This document shows, piece after piece, positions 22,401 to 37,400 of a DNA stretch of 64,000 nucleotides. Under the pieces are notes generated by a model. The model saw nothing but the letters and a program-made list of their open reading frames with translations. It was not told the DNA's origin and searched no databases. The stretch comes from Prostheceraeus crozeri. Its lineage: Eukaryota > Platyhelminthes > Polycladida > Euryleptidae. The stretch is taken from contig CAJQUW010007562.1 of assembly GCA_907163375.1 (NCBI GenBank), forward strand, positions 154,501-218,500, read 5' to 3'. Numbering within the stretch: the first letter of the stretch is position 1; each line of letters starts with the position of its first letter. The position numbers were made by a program, and so were the translations under genes.

Positions 22401-25400
22401 CAGTAGGTTAGTCAAAACCTGGTTGATGAACGATTTCAGCCGCGGATGGGCGGATAAAACCGAGTTCGACCCTTTTCACACGCCAACATGGGTCAAAACC
22501 CTGTTTAGACATGTTTTCTAAACAAAAGCTAAGGGTTGTGATTGCGGCATCGCGTTCATTCCGAAACCTTGATATAGTGAAAGACAGTATGTACTAGGCA
22601 TTGCAGACTCAAGATTAGGATTCAATCCATAACAGCTCCTGGACTTCAGGGTTCTCGGAAAGAAATCGGAACAGGGGAACTTATTTCACTTCATCAAATC
22701 GACATCAGGGCAGAAATATGATGCTACTCTGACGATCATGCGCGCGGACCAGGCTTCGCCTCGTGCTATATTTTGGAATGTCGGACGGATGTAACAGTAT
22801 AACTATAAAACTACCCACCCGGTCAGTGTCGGTTCAATAGGCTACTTTTGTGTCTGGCTGATTATGAATAATCAAATGCTGATAAACAGACTCAACTAAG
22901 TGATTTAAGCAATGCCTGAAGAAGCAGTCAACAATGCAGCATCTGTAGTTCGGGATGTGCTAACATCTGCATATGTAGTGCGCACTGTAAAAGAATTCTG
23001 TGAAAGCAGGCCCGGATCCGGGAAACAAAATCATCGATCAAACATATGCAGGCTATTTTGCTGGGCATACTCGGAGCCGGTTTCAGGTACAACATGCATT
23101 TAGCGGGCTAAATTACGCTCGCAAATTAACACAATATAATGACCCAAAATTGAAAGGAAATATATTATTTTGGCTTTATGGATATTTCACTTCGCTATTT
23201 TGCGGTCCTATACATTGCCACTGCTTGAATATACTGTCATGTGGATAGTCACGACCTCCTGAAAGATAGATCAAGATTTCTGAACATTGAAAATGAAAAA
23301 GTTTTGTTAAACCCTCGAAGCAACAAACGTGTGATATCGGCTGCGTTGGAAGTTAATGTCAAACAAAATTAATATGCCTAGATCTTTAATGAGAGGGCAG
23401 CGCATGCATGTACCTTAACCGTTGACGAGGTTGGTGTCATGTCCGCTATCATTTTGAGATTCTCTCTGCTCTCAAATTTTGGAATGATTTTAGTTTTAGG
23501 TTTGTCCGTAAACCCCCAGGTTGGGGAGGGGAATCACATTAGTGACCCCGAGAACTTCTTCCGCCACCCTTTGACCCTCCACTATACCGTATGGAGGAAA
23601 GGTGATAAAAGACCCGCACTAATCGACTTGGGCTTCATCAGATAACATCCTTCTCTATCGCAGAGAATCGCATCGTCATCCTCAATCCACTACATAGAAT
23701 TCTTCATAAATTAGTGGGATATTTGAATGTAAGGGGATGAATTAAAGAATAATGCACACTTCCATACATCGAAAACGACCTCTGAATATATCAAAACATG
23801 TGATTTAATATCGTCGTCACAAGTAATGTACCAACGAATACTGACGCTTCACTGAGGCGACATATTACTATTGATGAAAATTCACTGATGGTATTAATTA
23901 CCTACCATTCAATAACGCGTCGTGATGGCCACGTTAAAGACGGAACATTAATAAGGATTCGATAATCAGTAATTAAATGTAGAAAAATATCCTCAGTCGC
24001 TCATCCGTATAACTAAGAAGGCTCTAATATTCGAATTTCCATGCCGAACCTTTAATGTAGAATCATTCCAGACAATCCTACTATCGCATAAATAGTTGCG
24101 GCATAGGCCACACAACGGTTGTAGTAAAAGCTAGGTCTTGATATTGATATCGTTGTGTTTCATTTCGAACTCGTGAGATATTCAATCCCGGAGATCATAG
24201 CCGTTATAAGCACGTAGGAGACCTTCATGTGACCATTGCGCGTTCGATCGTAGTGACACGTAGGTTCTATATCCATGAAGAACAGACATTCTACGAATCC
24301 AGACGGACAGGAAACTGTTGCTGCAATTTCCTTGTTCTTCCTGCTTCATAGAGCACCTCAGGGATCGCAACTCACTCAAGAAAAAAAGAAAATTGTGATA
24401 CCTGAAGCAGCTTATCTTCGTAATCTGTTCAATTATCTGTAGTTGTATATTTCCATGAAAGAATATTTCTAGAAGAGTGAGGCACTAGCCTTCTGATAAC
24501 TTCTTCGTTCATATTGAGAATTCTGATAGTGTGCAAGTCATTGTACGTTGAGAAAGTTAGCACAATGCATGCTACAAACCAACTTGTGGTCATTGAAGAG
24601 ATAATTGGAATACAACGTCAGGCTGACAAAACTATAACAGATCAATCACAGATAAACTTTTATTCATACACAAAGTGCTATTTTGGTATATCGCCTACGC
24701 AGAAGATAATTAATTTGTGAGATTCATATGAAGAATGAGCACATGTTCAATGTTTTCCGGCAATGTTGATATCCAAAGGCACTGACTGATCCTTCAATAA
24801 CGAATTCGACAATACACTGACATGTCTCAAGGGTATTACATTGCTGTTATCAAAAAATCACAATCGACTGAATAGGCGTTGACTTGTCATTTGGCGTTTG
24901 AACATACTTGATTTTGGGAAACAAAAGAAGCATGTATCATGTTATTTCCTGACGATAATGCAGTAACTTGCAATGCCGTCAACAATGATTATTTTGAGAC
25001 AATACTAAGCAGATGTTATTCACAAGCTGATATTATAGAGCATTGCTATCTGCTGCACAGTTTACTGAGTATCTTTATGCTTTTATGATAACTTCTAAAA
25101 CTCTACTTTATGTTCTGTTACCTACACGTCCATTGTCTGAAAGACACTGATCATCCTTTGCCTAAAACTTTCAAAAATGTTTCTTTGAAATATCTCTGCG
25201 ATATTCTGTTGAGCTAATCAGATGCACTGTCTGATAGTTCATGTGATATTCGAGCATCAATTTGTATGGGTCATTGGTGCAAATTATTGATTTTGCTTTT
25301 CGCTTATCAATATCATACCTCTTCAAGTTGTTCTCCAAAATAAATGTTTTATTTTCAAACTTAACTGCCGTTTTTCGTTTTAATATTCTCAATTTGTACT

Positions 25401-28400
25401 AGGCCCTAAATAATAATAATTAATAATAATTTTTTATTTGCCAGATAAGTCGGCACAAATGAGAATGGCATGATAAGTGGCAAATAGGAAATCAACAAAG
25501 CCATAAGCAAGACTCGAAACGATTCAAAGTCACCATATTTCGTTCCTTTCAAAATATTGATTAATGCTCATCTTGAAAGCATGGATGTTGGAAGCTAAAA
25601 CTTCAGCATCTGTAAGTTGATTCCAGTCCGTCGCAAAAAGAATCGATGACACTCACAATTAGTGCGAGTTGGAATTATTTACTAGATGCTCCATCGGGCA
25701 CGGAAATCGGTAGAAAATTCAAAGTAATTCGTCGGATTCAAACAGGTCATGCCATTAATCATTTTATAAACAAAAATGAGTCGATAGCGTAATCGCCTTG
25801 CTGATAAGCTTAACAATGAAAGTTTCAACAAACGATCTTTGTAAGACAGATGATTCAAACTAGGAAAACAGCGAGAAATATGTCTTTGGACCTAAATTCC
25901 ACTAAATTCTTTCGGTATGGACCCAAACAACACAATTAAATTCCAGGCTAGATCCAGCATAAGATTTGTGAATAGGTAACATGACATTGATATAATGAAG
26001 CGTAAAATGGCTCCAAGAATCTTATTGGCCCTTAAACCACAATTGCTTACATGAAAGCCGAAGCGTGTGGAAATGTGTGGAAACATAAACACCGAGATCT
26101 TTGATGCAATCAAGATTTTCAAGTGCAACATAATTAGCATTGTAATCACGTTTTTGATTCGAAAGTCCAAAATTTACAATTTTACCTTTGGCTTCATTTA
26201 ACCGCAACCCATTTAAATTTGACCAGCTCAGCACGTTATCGAGGTCACTTTGAAGGCCAAATATTATAATTCATTTATTTACATCCCGTTTTCACAAGTA
26301 TGTTCAAAGCGGCTACGAACTTCTTAAACAAATAGCTTTCTAGATTTTTTTAAATGATGACCCTTGTGAAGAAGCAAACTGTGGGCCAATTCAATATCAT
26401 CAGCGCAAATTGAGAAAAAAAAACAATCTTTGACGCAGGAGCTGACGCTGTTATAAAACACCAAAAATAGCATGAGGCCAAGAGCTGAACCTTGAACAAT
26501 ACCACTCGTAACTTCACATGATAAGCAACAGGAGCTGTTAATACGGGCAAAGTGTTCCCTTCACGGTAAGTAATTTTCTAACCAAGAAAACAGATTTCCA
26601 GAGAAACACTCTTTAAGCCTATACAATCAAATTTTGTGTGGTACAGTGTCAAATGCGCGAGAACAATCCAATGAATGCAACATCTACAGAAACCATTGTC
26701 TAATTTAGAAGTTAATTAATCGTAGAACTCTGAAATGTAGGTATGAATCATGAAGAAAAATCTTAGAAAATATTCAGGCATTGAACAGTGTTGAAATTCT
26801 CATATTGAAAATTGTCAAAACGTTACAAACTAACTAATAATAATAAGCCAGAATACCTTCGGTTGTCAAGATGTGTATGTGTCTATATTACACTAGCTTT
26901 AAAGAAAAATACTTTTTTATATGACACAGAATTAGGATTTGAATATCCGATCCCATGTGATTGAGTTCCCATCCCCACCAACAAGCTCACTCAACCATCC
27001 GTAAACGTTCTTATACCAGATGCTAAAATAAATGCAAGAAGAACAATTTGCGATAGCAAATCAAGAATCTTACAGGGAGCATCATTCCACAATTGTGGAT
27101 ATTTTTCCCATAGAGTAAGTGTATCAGGTAGAGTGGTAACTGCGCATTTATTAATCCCCAATGTGTATACACTTTCGATTTTATTAAATGAACTCGAGGT
27201 TGAATACAGGTGGTAATTGTCACCAAATGTGAGATATGCAAATTTTTGAAGTTTTGAAGAAATTAGCACGGAATTGAGTGATCATGATTCTAATACAGAA
27301 TAATCCTATGTGTCATGAAAGCTTTGGAGAGGTAATGTTTGTTATCAGCAATTCGATGGGTTGCTACTTTCATGCTGAACCTCAAGAGTGTATTTTCTTA
27401 AGTGTGATCATATCACAGGCAACCTGTCACTGACTGGTGGGAAATAACTGAATCAAAAAGAATGATTTCAGGAAAATTTTCAAAAAATTCAATTTCTGCG
27501 GAAGGTGACAGGAATTGCAAACTTTCGCTGTCCGACTTGCATGGGACACAAGGACATACGGCCTCTCCGTAGAGGAAGTACATGAGTTCTGCTATTTGGG
27601 TGATGTGCTTAGCTGCGATGCAGGAGCAGAGAAGGCGGTAGGGTCCAGAATTTCGGCAGCATGGTTGAAATGGACGGATCTTAGCAACCTGCTGTGCAAT
27701 AAAGACATCCCAATAATGTGTAGAGCGAAAGTGTGCGATCAGTACTATTATACGGAGCGGAAACCTGGCCGTTGACTCAGCAACAAAGAAGCCGACTTGA
27801 AGTGTGTGACCAGAGGATGCTGCGCTACATGATGAAGATCAAATGGAGAGACCAGGTCACTAATGACGATGTAATGGGAATGTGCGGGCTGACACACCTG
27901 AGGAACCGAATTCAACAGAGGAGGCTTCGATGGTTTGGCCATGTCAGGAGAGCAGAAGAGAAGTTCATCGGGAGAGTGGAATCCATGAAGGTGGAGGGAA
28001 AGCGCCCAGTTGGAAGACCAAAGAAGACATGGCGCAGCTGCGTTCAAGAAGACCTGTATGCCCTCAACATCAGCGAGCACCTTGCCCAAGATCGGGACCA
28101 GTGGAAGCGAGCCATCAAACTCCGTCCAACCTCAAGCAATGGGACAAGAAGGACGTAAAACGAGAAGTGAAGTGTGAGTTAGTGAAAGAGAACTATTTCA
28201 ATTAACTTTAAATGAACCTAATGTGCGCACATCAATATTCAGATTCAAGAAATGAAACATGAATTTAGTGAATCAAAATCATGCCGATGAAAATTGAATT
28301 AGAAACTTGAAATTTCAGCCAAGACAGAAAAATAATATCGCGACTTTTTCATGAAGATTTCCATTATAATACAGTTCATGAAATTCCCTTGATAATCAGC

Positions 28401-31400
28401 TTAATTTCCCCTTAGTTAGGATGCTTACTAGCAAATGTTCAACTGCTCAAATAAGTTGTTGGACCGCAGGAACGTAAACTACGCAGAAAACTGAATCTTT
28501 TGATATAAAAATTTTCACTGTATTCAGACATTTTTTTAGTCGATACTCTATCTATAATAATAATAATATAGATCAAAGTACCAAGACCTGAAAATAGAAG
28601 TACAGAAGCTGTGGAAGATTAAAGCAAAAGTGATACCAGTAGTAGTAGTGGAAGAAGTACCTCAAAGAGATTCCCGGTCGACACCAAGTACCTCAATTAC
28701 TTAAGGCTGCCCTGCTCGGTAGTGCCTACATCCTCAGACGCACTCTGGATCTCCCTGAGTCCTGGTAGGATTCCGAGGTCCTGAGTTACAACCGACCATT
28801 GTGTGGTCGTGATCCAAAAAAAAAATAAAAAAAAATAATATGCGCTTATTTCCAGATAAATGAAAATCGTACATTTCAAGTAGTGAAGTCATAAAGTAGA
28901 AGTCTCATGCAATACTCGCACGAATAGTTGCGCCTTTTACACAAGAAGAATTGAGTCTGCGAATAGTGGATACTCTTGGTAGTAGGAAGCGTCCCGAAGT
29001 GGAGATTTCACACAGAAATTTATTCAAAATATGATTATCATTAGAGGCGGTTCTATACAATTTAGTTGCCGAAAGTTTCTCCTTTCCTCAAGGGGTTGAA
29101 GACAGTCATTTGTACAATGTCGGCCGCACATAAGTCGATGATATCTGCTTTGCAACATTTCAAGTCTATGTGCGTTTCTCTTGGAAAGTCCGATGAATAG
29201 CGGAGATGCGTATTCAATAATTGATCGCATAATGCCGCAGTAGGCCAACTTCAGCTGAGAATTTACTAAATGCGGTCGAAGCAATCTTTAAGGAAAGAGA
29301 CGTCTGGATGCAGATGCTGCAATGTTGTCAAAATGGTTACTCCATGAGCAACTCTTGTTGAAGGTGACTCCTAGAATTGTTAGCGAATAGCTGAATCTTT
29401 TGATATAAAAATTTTCACTTTATACAGACACTTTTTTGAGTCGATACTCTACCTTTATAAGCTTATACTTACTATGGTGTGATAGAAAGATTGAGACGAT
29501 ATGACAAGTCAATTTTATTCAAATTGCACTCAAACACTGAGTTTCCGATAGGTTGAAATTTGGAGAAAGTATACATCATCTTTAGTGAAGAAAGAGCTGT
29601 GGTTGACTATCTTCTTATTTTATAAATCTGCCGCGTTAAAGCAGCAAGACGATTGAAAAGAGACGTCATAGACCATTAAGATGACAAAAAACAAGCGCTT
29701 AAAGCTGCTGATCAGAAAAAGCTCATGGAGACCTCACCAGTACCGTAAGATTCACATCAGTGCCCTGTGGCAGCATCTCTTTCTAATATTGAAAGATAAT
29801 CTGGTCAGTAAAACATTTTTTCTCATTTTCTTGATGAAACTGATGACGCAAGATACGAAAATCATCTTTAGTTGGCTTGGAATAAAAAACAGAAGGTGGC
29901 GGATAAGTTACAGCAGATTAATGGATATTAATGACATGAGCTGGTTTTCCGACAACCGACGAAATTGAGGATTTTACAGCAACTGTTTAGGAGGAAGGAA
30001 ATGTTTTCATCAGATAAAAGGTTCGAAGATTTACAAATGCATAAAAGCTTTGACAATGCATCATCAGATGCTATAATAAACACTGAACATGACAATCAAA
30101 AACGCCTTCATTTTGTTATAACAGCATGTTTCGCAGTTAAGAATGATGAACACAACAGAATTGAGGCTTTCTGACATTGACACGCAGACAGAGAGATGAT
30201 AGAACGCAACATTAACGATCTGTGACTACGAAAAGCTGACACCATGAAGCCAATCAATGACAAACAAGGCAAACGGGCAATAGAATAATTAGAAGTCAGA
30301 TGAAACACATGTTATGTTAAGGGAGCAGAGAATAGCAGCATACTCCATTACATGCTTTGATCACAAGATTAAAAGGAAGAAAAAATGATTTTCAAAAATT
30401 GTAATGATAAAGATGAATGATGGAAATACACGAATCAGTTAATACCTGCGTAAATAAACGAAATGTTGCCACGGTAATAGCAATGAATACACATGCTCCC
30501 TTGGTACGCAAAGACTAGAATGGAAGTATGAAATTCTTTAGCTACACAATGATGGCACATGGAAAAATCTATGCTGGACCTTTTCAGCGAACTAATGCAT
30601 TGTATCAAGTCAAAGTAATTTGTCAATTATTTTGAGCTGAACATTTAACAACATGCAAAGATTTTGAAAAGAAACGAATATAATGAGCCAGTTATTGGCC
30701 CTTAAAAGTAATATGAATACCTAAGCTTTATTTGGCCTCTGATTACAAGGCTGGAGCTATGAAATAGACTAAAAAAACCATCCATTAATGTTATAATATC
30801 ATAAAGTTTTATGTCTATATAATGCATTACCATATCCACTAACCTTGATAGATTATCAGAAAGATAATTTTTCTTAATTGAACGTACATTACGTTTAAAG
30901 GATTTCTTTCTTTGTCATCCTGTCGGCGCAGCATTCTGTAATTCGCATATTGGTTTGTACATATAATAGATCTTGGACCAAGGGCCAACAATCCGGACAC
31001 CATTGGTGATATAAATGAATGATATTTTGTGAGAAAGCATAGAAACCAGCTCGCACAAGTTGCATTTTGCCCAAATAAGTTCCCCCGGCGTGTGCCATAA
31101 TATTCATGCAATTTCCATTCTAGGACTTTCTATGGTATTGTTAATTTCTATGACACACAGGCTTGCTACGCTGAACAACCAAATCATTGTTGTATACGAA
31201 TGTCGGGAGATTCTTTTGCAAATCTATTGAAGTAGATTCTCTACTAGCTCTTTATTATCATAGCCGTCTTTAAATAATTCTGCAACCTGGTCTCGCCACG
31301 ATAAAAGAGCAAGTAGGGGGAAACGGCGTCTCGGTATCAAAGGCAGCGAATATTAGCCGGAATCACAGGCGGTGTGTATCCTGCTATTTGGAGCGCATTG

Positions 31401-34400
31401 GTTGCTAAACAACAACACAATTTCGCGATACATCATGAAGAACTTCGCCAGCGAACATGCTTAAGGATGATACTGAACTTGCGCATCTTTCGTTCTTCTT
31501 CAGGGGACTTCAGCGTTGCCACGAGTACCATTGATGGAAACTGATTTTCCAGAAGTCCTCAGATGCTTTCAGGTGTCTTTCGGGACTTTGAAACGGACAC
31601 GCGTCTACATTCAAGGTTCGAGTGTCGAAGTCTCCAGATGAGCTTAATTTCCTAGTAAGATGGACAACATTTGTGTCATTTTCGGGACTGATAATTTGTG
31701 ATGAGAATGACCGTGAGAACCGGTGCTACAGCGACATACAGAGCGCGGTAGATAGATGCGCAAAATTCACTTACTTTTGAGAATAATCTGACACTCATGA
31801 AAGTTATGATGCTAAAGCTACTCAGTCTTGCAGGCAAGATCACAAATAGTCGCATACTGATGCTCAGTATCTCATCAGAGTTCTCCATGGATTCGATGAC
31901 CCCAAAAATGAACGCAAAGCACGTCTGAGAAAAATATGATTCATAGAAGAGTATAAAGATGAAGGAAGGATTGGGAAGTTAGGAAAGACTTTTCAAAAGC
32001 TGACTAGCTTCAAAGCTGTGCAACTAATCTTTGAAAAGCCAGTGTCTAGTGCACAGAGATCAATTGTTTTGTCTGCATGTTTGTGGTCTCCGTGGCACAG
32101 TGGTTAAGTGCTTGGCCTAGCGATCTTTTGGTCCAGAGGTCGAGCCCCGTAAGTGTCATTGGAAGTTGTCAGGAAGGGCATCCGATCTCCGTGGCACAGT
32201 GGTTAAGTGCTTGGCCTAGCGATCTTCTGGTCCAGAGGTCGAGCCCCGAAAATGTCATTGGAAGTCGGCAGGAAGAGCATCCGGACTGAAAGTACTACAA
32301 CTCTCCATAAGTCTGACTATGTCAGCACCGTCCAAGCTCCAAGCATGGGGAGTTGTGACGTAAAAGCTTCATAAAAAGCATGTTTGGTTCTAGAGATGAC
32401 TTTCCTCAGTACTGATGGTCACGGTCACAGCTAGTCTCGAGGGACAAGAAGATCAATTATCCATTGAACGTAATGCAGATTCAAGCCTGAATTGTGAGGA
32501 GCTAGAACAATGACAATTTTCAATGAATAATACTTCCATTTGATGAATTCATCACTAAGAAGAATTGAGTCTAAGATAAATACATTCACATGCCCGTCTG
32601 CAATCTGACCGATGAAGATCATGCGTTCTCTGTATCTTTCGCCATGCGCAAATAGAGACGAATATCTATGTCAATTTCTATCGCTTGATGCCACTACATA
32701 CAATGGCTGGGATCGGATTGTCAGCTCTAGACGCAAATGAATCTATCTCTGTGGTCTGGTGTCTCCAACGTCTCAAAATACCTATTACTTTGCATACATC
32801 ATTTTCAGAGTTTGATAGGATCCAGAAGAATTTTATCAGCTTACTTACTTTACATTCTCCTTTTAACGTCTGCTTTTCCTCCTTGGTGAGGGTTGGACGT
32901 GATGAGACTCCTCCAACGGGCGCGGTCTTGTGTCTTCCACTGTCAGCCTCAGCTCCTTCATGTCTTCCTGGATGTTCTGCAGCCATGATCTTCTTGGTCT
33001 GCCACGTGGCCTGGGACCTTCGACAGCCACGTTAATCACGCGATGAATCGGCTCCTCCTCTGTCCTCCGTTTCACGTGCCCGAACCACCTCAACCTGCGT
33101 TCTCTGAGTACGACCTCCAACTGTTTGAGGCCGCACCTGCCTGCTACTTCAGCGCTATCAACTCGATCGGAGAGTCAGACAACGGTCATGCACCGCAGCA
33201 TCTGTCTGTCAAACGAACGCAGTTGTTGGGCCAGGTGTTGTGTGAGGGTCCATGATTCGTCACCATAGAGCAGCACGGGTCTGATGCATGCGCTATACAC
33301 GTGTCCGCGGCATTTGAGTGGTACGTGTTGGTTCCTGAGGAGACTTGCCAGATCTTTCCATTTGCGCCATGCGGACGCAATTCTCGCTCGCTCTGATCCT
33401 CCTTTGCAACTCAACACATCCCCGAGATAACAAAACTCTTTCACTACGTCGATCTCCACACAGTCTATCACACATCTTTCATCTTCGTCGGTACTCCTTG
33501 CGTTGTTTACACACCGAACACTGGAAGTTTGTGACGCCTGTGAGAGAATTCAGTCCACTGCAGCGTTTGTGACACCACTGATCACAGCTTTGGCAGAGAA
33601 TAGAGTTGGCACCTACGCCGCGACCGCATACACCACAAGGAAACCTTCTTGATTGAAGAGGAGAAGATTCTTCGCTGCCACTGATCAACATCTTCGTCTT
33701 TTGGATATTCACTTTCAAACCTTTGCTTTCCATGTCCTCCTTTCATTTCTTTAACATATCAGCGAATTATGCTAATGGATATGGCGATCCAGATTGATTA
33801 TGTGCTCTCCGGACCTTCACACATGACTCGTCCATCAACTCATAAAATGATAGCTCTGATTGAATGTGACTGCGCAATTAAATTGATAAATAAAAACCAG
33901 CAAAAGTCAGATCGATGACTTGGCTCATATTATTGGCCTCTATTATTCATGTTAAATGCAATTGTCGTACTGACTTTGACTCTGCTTGCATAGTTGCATC
34001 CAAGTCAATGATACTTTCATCAGATTAAAGAAATTTTGTTATTCAGTTCCATTTTCAACTCCTCTCCGCTAAAGTTCGCACGACCGCTTCATGATGAACC
34101 ATTTTATGTTTACCATCTTATCATCATTTTGATTAGTATTGTAATGCTTTGCCTCAATGGCTAATAGACGTCTGATTTCTGATTTCCAGAGCTTCCCACT
34201 ATCTGCGCTATCACCGTGTCTCGACTCACCTTCGCGTATTTCAAAGACTCCTACAAGGATGCCTCAAATTAAGTTATACGCTCATCAATTAAGTAGAATA
34301 ATAAGCTAAAGCATGTCTAGCACGAATGAGCATATCTTTCAAGGAGTTCAGGAGCATGATCCTGTCAAATGCGGTTGATACCGAGACCTATTCTAGTGAA

Positions 34401-37400
34401 TAATCCTTCCTAATTTCCAGAAACATAGCCTGAAAAACGTACTAAGTGTGTTTACCGACATCTGTAAAATACTGACTCAAAATTATTAATGCCAAGATCA
34501 TAGGCGTACGGGCCTGGGGGGCTGTTGGGCTGCAGCCCCCCCCCCCACAAGGACTCGGGCAAAAACATTCGGGCAGTTGCCAAATTTTTGGCAGCGGCGA
34601 ACAAACTTAAAAAATCGCGTTTTATGGTCAAAGCAAACAAAAATACGATTTTATTCCGATGAGGCGAGACGATGTGCCCGAAATCCTGGCAGTCCACCGG
34701 TCATAATTGAGGGACAGAGGGAGTGCCAATGAATTCTAAAAGAATCCGAAATTCGGGCTATATATATACCACACATGTCGGTTACTAATAATGTTACAGA
34801 CACTGGCCATTCGCTTATTCGACCAGGTACGTAGCGATGACAGAGTCGGCAGATTCAGCAGAATCGGTACAGGAGCCGACTGAAGCAATTTGGAACTGAC
34901 GCACTACACACTGTCAACACAACACACACAGCTGTTTATTATTTCTTCTCAATGAACTGATAGTGAATGATACGATAACATTTGCAAAATTTTATTACAT
35001 TGATAGTATAAATTGTCGCGTTTTTACTTTCGCGGAGTTCTGGGGTAAGTGTGGAAACTAGATCTTCGTGATTATGCCAATTTTTCGGGCGTCAACCTAT
35101 GCAATTTTCGGGCACAAAGACTCAGCCCCCCTAGAAAATTTTGCCCGGACGCTTATGGCCAAGATTCATAATCTACATTTCTGATGCAATGCGTAACAAA
35201 TAATTGGCTTTCAATGTCAGGCCTGATGTAGCATACAAATGAAACCAATATAGTATTTTACGGTGCTGAAACAAATGTTTTCAGGTTTTGCGAAACTAGA
35301 AACATATCAGTAGCATCGTCAATCGATCCGTCCTTCAGAGTTGTTCAACTGTTTAAAACGAAACAAATGTTTTGTAATGCGAAAACAAAATTTCGTCTGC
35401 AGGAAAGATTTTGAAATTTCTCCGCGATCGAGGAGGCCCAGAATCACTTTGCTCCACGCAAATATCAACAAAAAAAGACCAAGAAATCCATTTTTGATGC
35501 AAACAGCTGCTATCTGTTGGAAGAAGTACATGCATGTGTCTCACAGGAAAATGAGAGTTGTTGTGGTTTTCACGTTTTCAACCACCCGCTGCATGAAGAC
35601 ACTGTGTTGATCAAATAACTAATGTACGACATAACTAATTTTGACAAAATAATCCAGAAACATAACAGGCGCAGTTATATCGTAAAATATTGTTTTTAAA
35701 CAGTGAAATTAAAAATGACTAATTTTTGAACCAATCTTTAAAAGTGTTGCGCTAGAATGAACAGTAATGACGTAATTCACATGGTAAATGGTCAGACAAC
35801 GGCAGATCAAAGAAGGCAAGTTGCTACATAAAGGAATATTACCATGAGCACGACATGTTCCTTCAGAGCCGAGTCCGTGAGGTTGATCCGTTATAGCGAG
35901 AGCTCACACAATGCGCAAGACAAAATCATGATCAGAAGACGAACAGCTTATCAAACTTTCAGCGTGTCTCTCTGTGTGTGCCCGTGGATGTAGAGCAGAA
36001 CAGGAAGGCGACTTTGAGTTCCGAAAATCTTCTCTGCATTCAACAAGAACTCCTTCAAGTGCTGTGACTCTCCAATCCAACATTGTCCCGCCGATGTGGA
36101 GTATAGAGTTTGAGTATCGTGATGATGAATTCGCAGCAAAATAAATATTGAAAAGGAATATAAAGAACGCCATGTTTCATAAAACAGCTTCATTTTGCGC
36201 ATTGTGGAAGTTCATATTGAGGATTAGCCAACCGTTGGACTCAATTTCGAAGGAGCATGTCGCGATAATGATGGAAAAGTTCCTTTCCTCTTCATTTCCT
36301 TCTGTTGTCTGATAATTCACCATGGGAATTACGTCACAAGTGCGATGTAGACAGCAGACAGCTGGACTCACAATTAAAGCATTCGATTTTCTTCAATTCC
36401 GCTGAAGGGCAGGGAAGTTGTGGACGGTCCGTGTAAAACACCTTTCGTTCATCACGGCTGGCATTAACCCAATCGATCCATTCCTGAGCGGAGTTGATGT
36501 ACCTGAAACACATGACACGTGAATGAGCGAGAGACTGGAAAGAAACGACATTGAAGGAAAGAAATTTAGAATAAACTAGGCTACTGCACGTACAAGATGT
36601 TCGCTATCTTCTTTGCTGATCAATTTAGACAAAATTGCTGAGGTTCTAAAAATAGAAGGACGCAAGCTAAGGGGCCGACCGAAGAAGAGGTGGTGCGACA
36701 ACGTGGAGCCGACTGCAAGGCGTTTAAAATCGGAACGCGTGGAGAACCGGACCGACGTTTGCCGACGTCCAATACTCGAAACACGGGGAAAAATGGACGA
36801 TAAATCGCAGAGTGAGTTCTTAAACTCCATGGATCACATGTATTTAATGTAGTATTCCGCCAATAAACTCTATTTTCAATTTTATTGGTCAAAAGTAAAA
36901 TTGACTTTTGGCATACCGTGACGGGGCTTCGGCGTCCAGCGCCTTCTTACGGTTGATAGTCAAATTACAAAGATGAGAACATGCATAAATTTGTAAATCA
37001 TTCATGTCGACATGTTACAGACAAATATGTACAAGAGATGCAATACTGCTAATGCTAAATAAGTTTGCAGCTAAAAAAAGTTCCTTCATGGTACAATTGC
37101 TTGTGCAGACTAGGGTTATATTTTTTAATAAATAACGCCTCCATAATATTCAGTTCAAAGTTATTGGACGCTTGTCCCAAGATTTTAAAGTTACTAGAGT
37201 TACAGCTACAGCTACAGTTAAGCCTATGATCCGAGATCGCAGACATTTTTTGACTATGCTCCTTGATTCTAGCATTCAAGTGTCTTAGAGTTCTACCAAT
37301 ATAAGTAGTGCGAGGATCAACCTCACAAGCATAACTATATACGACACATGACTTTAGAACCTTCGGAGTACGGTCTTTGTTCGAAAAATTTTTCTTAATT

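Larger units (their letters stand above)
19481..36371 (-). other. Last C5orf34 intron, about 16.9 kb
   Basis: Bounded by donor GTGAGT (- strand, at 36371-36366) and acceptor TTTGCAG (19481-19487). It is filled with minisatellite, LINE, SINE and TIR elements listed separately. Sub-stretches 22201-25400, 26700-27500, 29470-32083, 33740-34490 and 35166-36371 hold no feature I can support. Confidence 0.7.
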
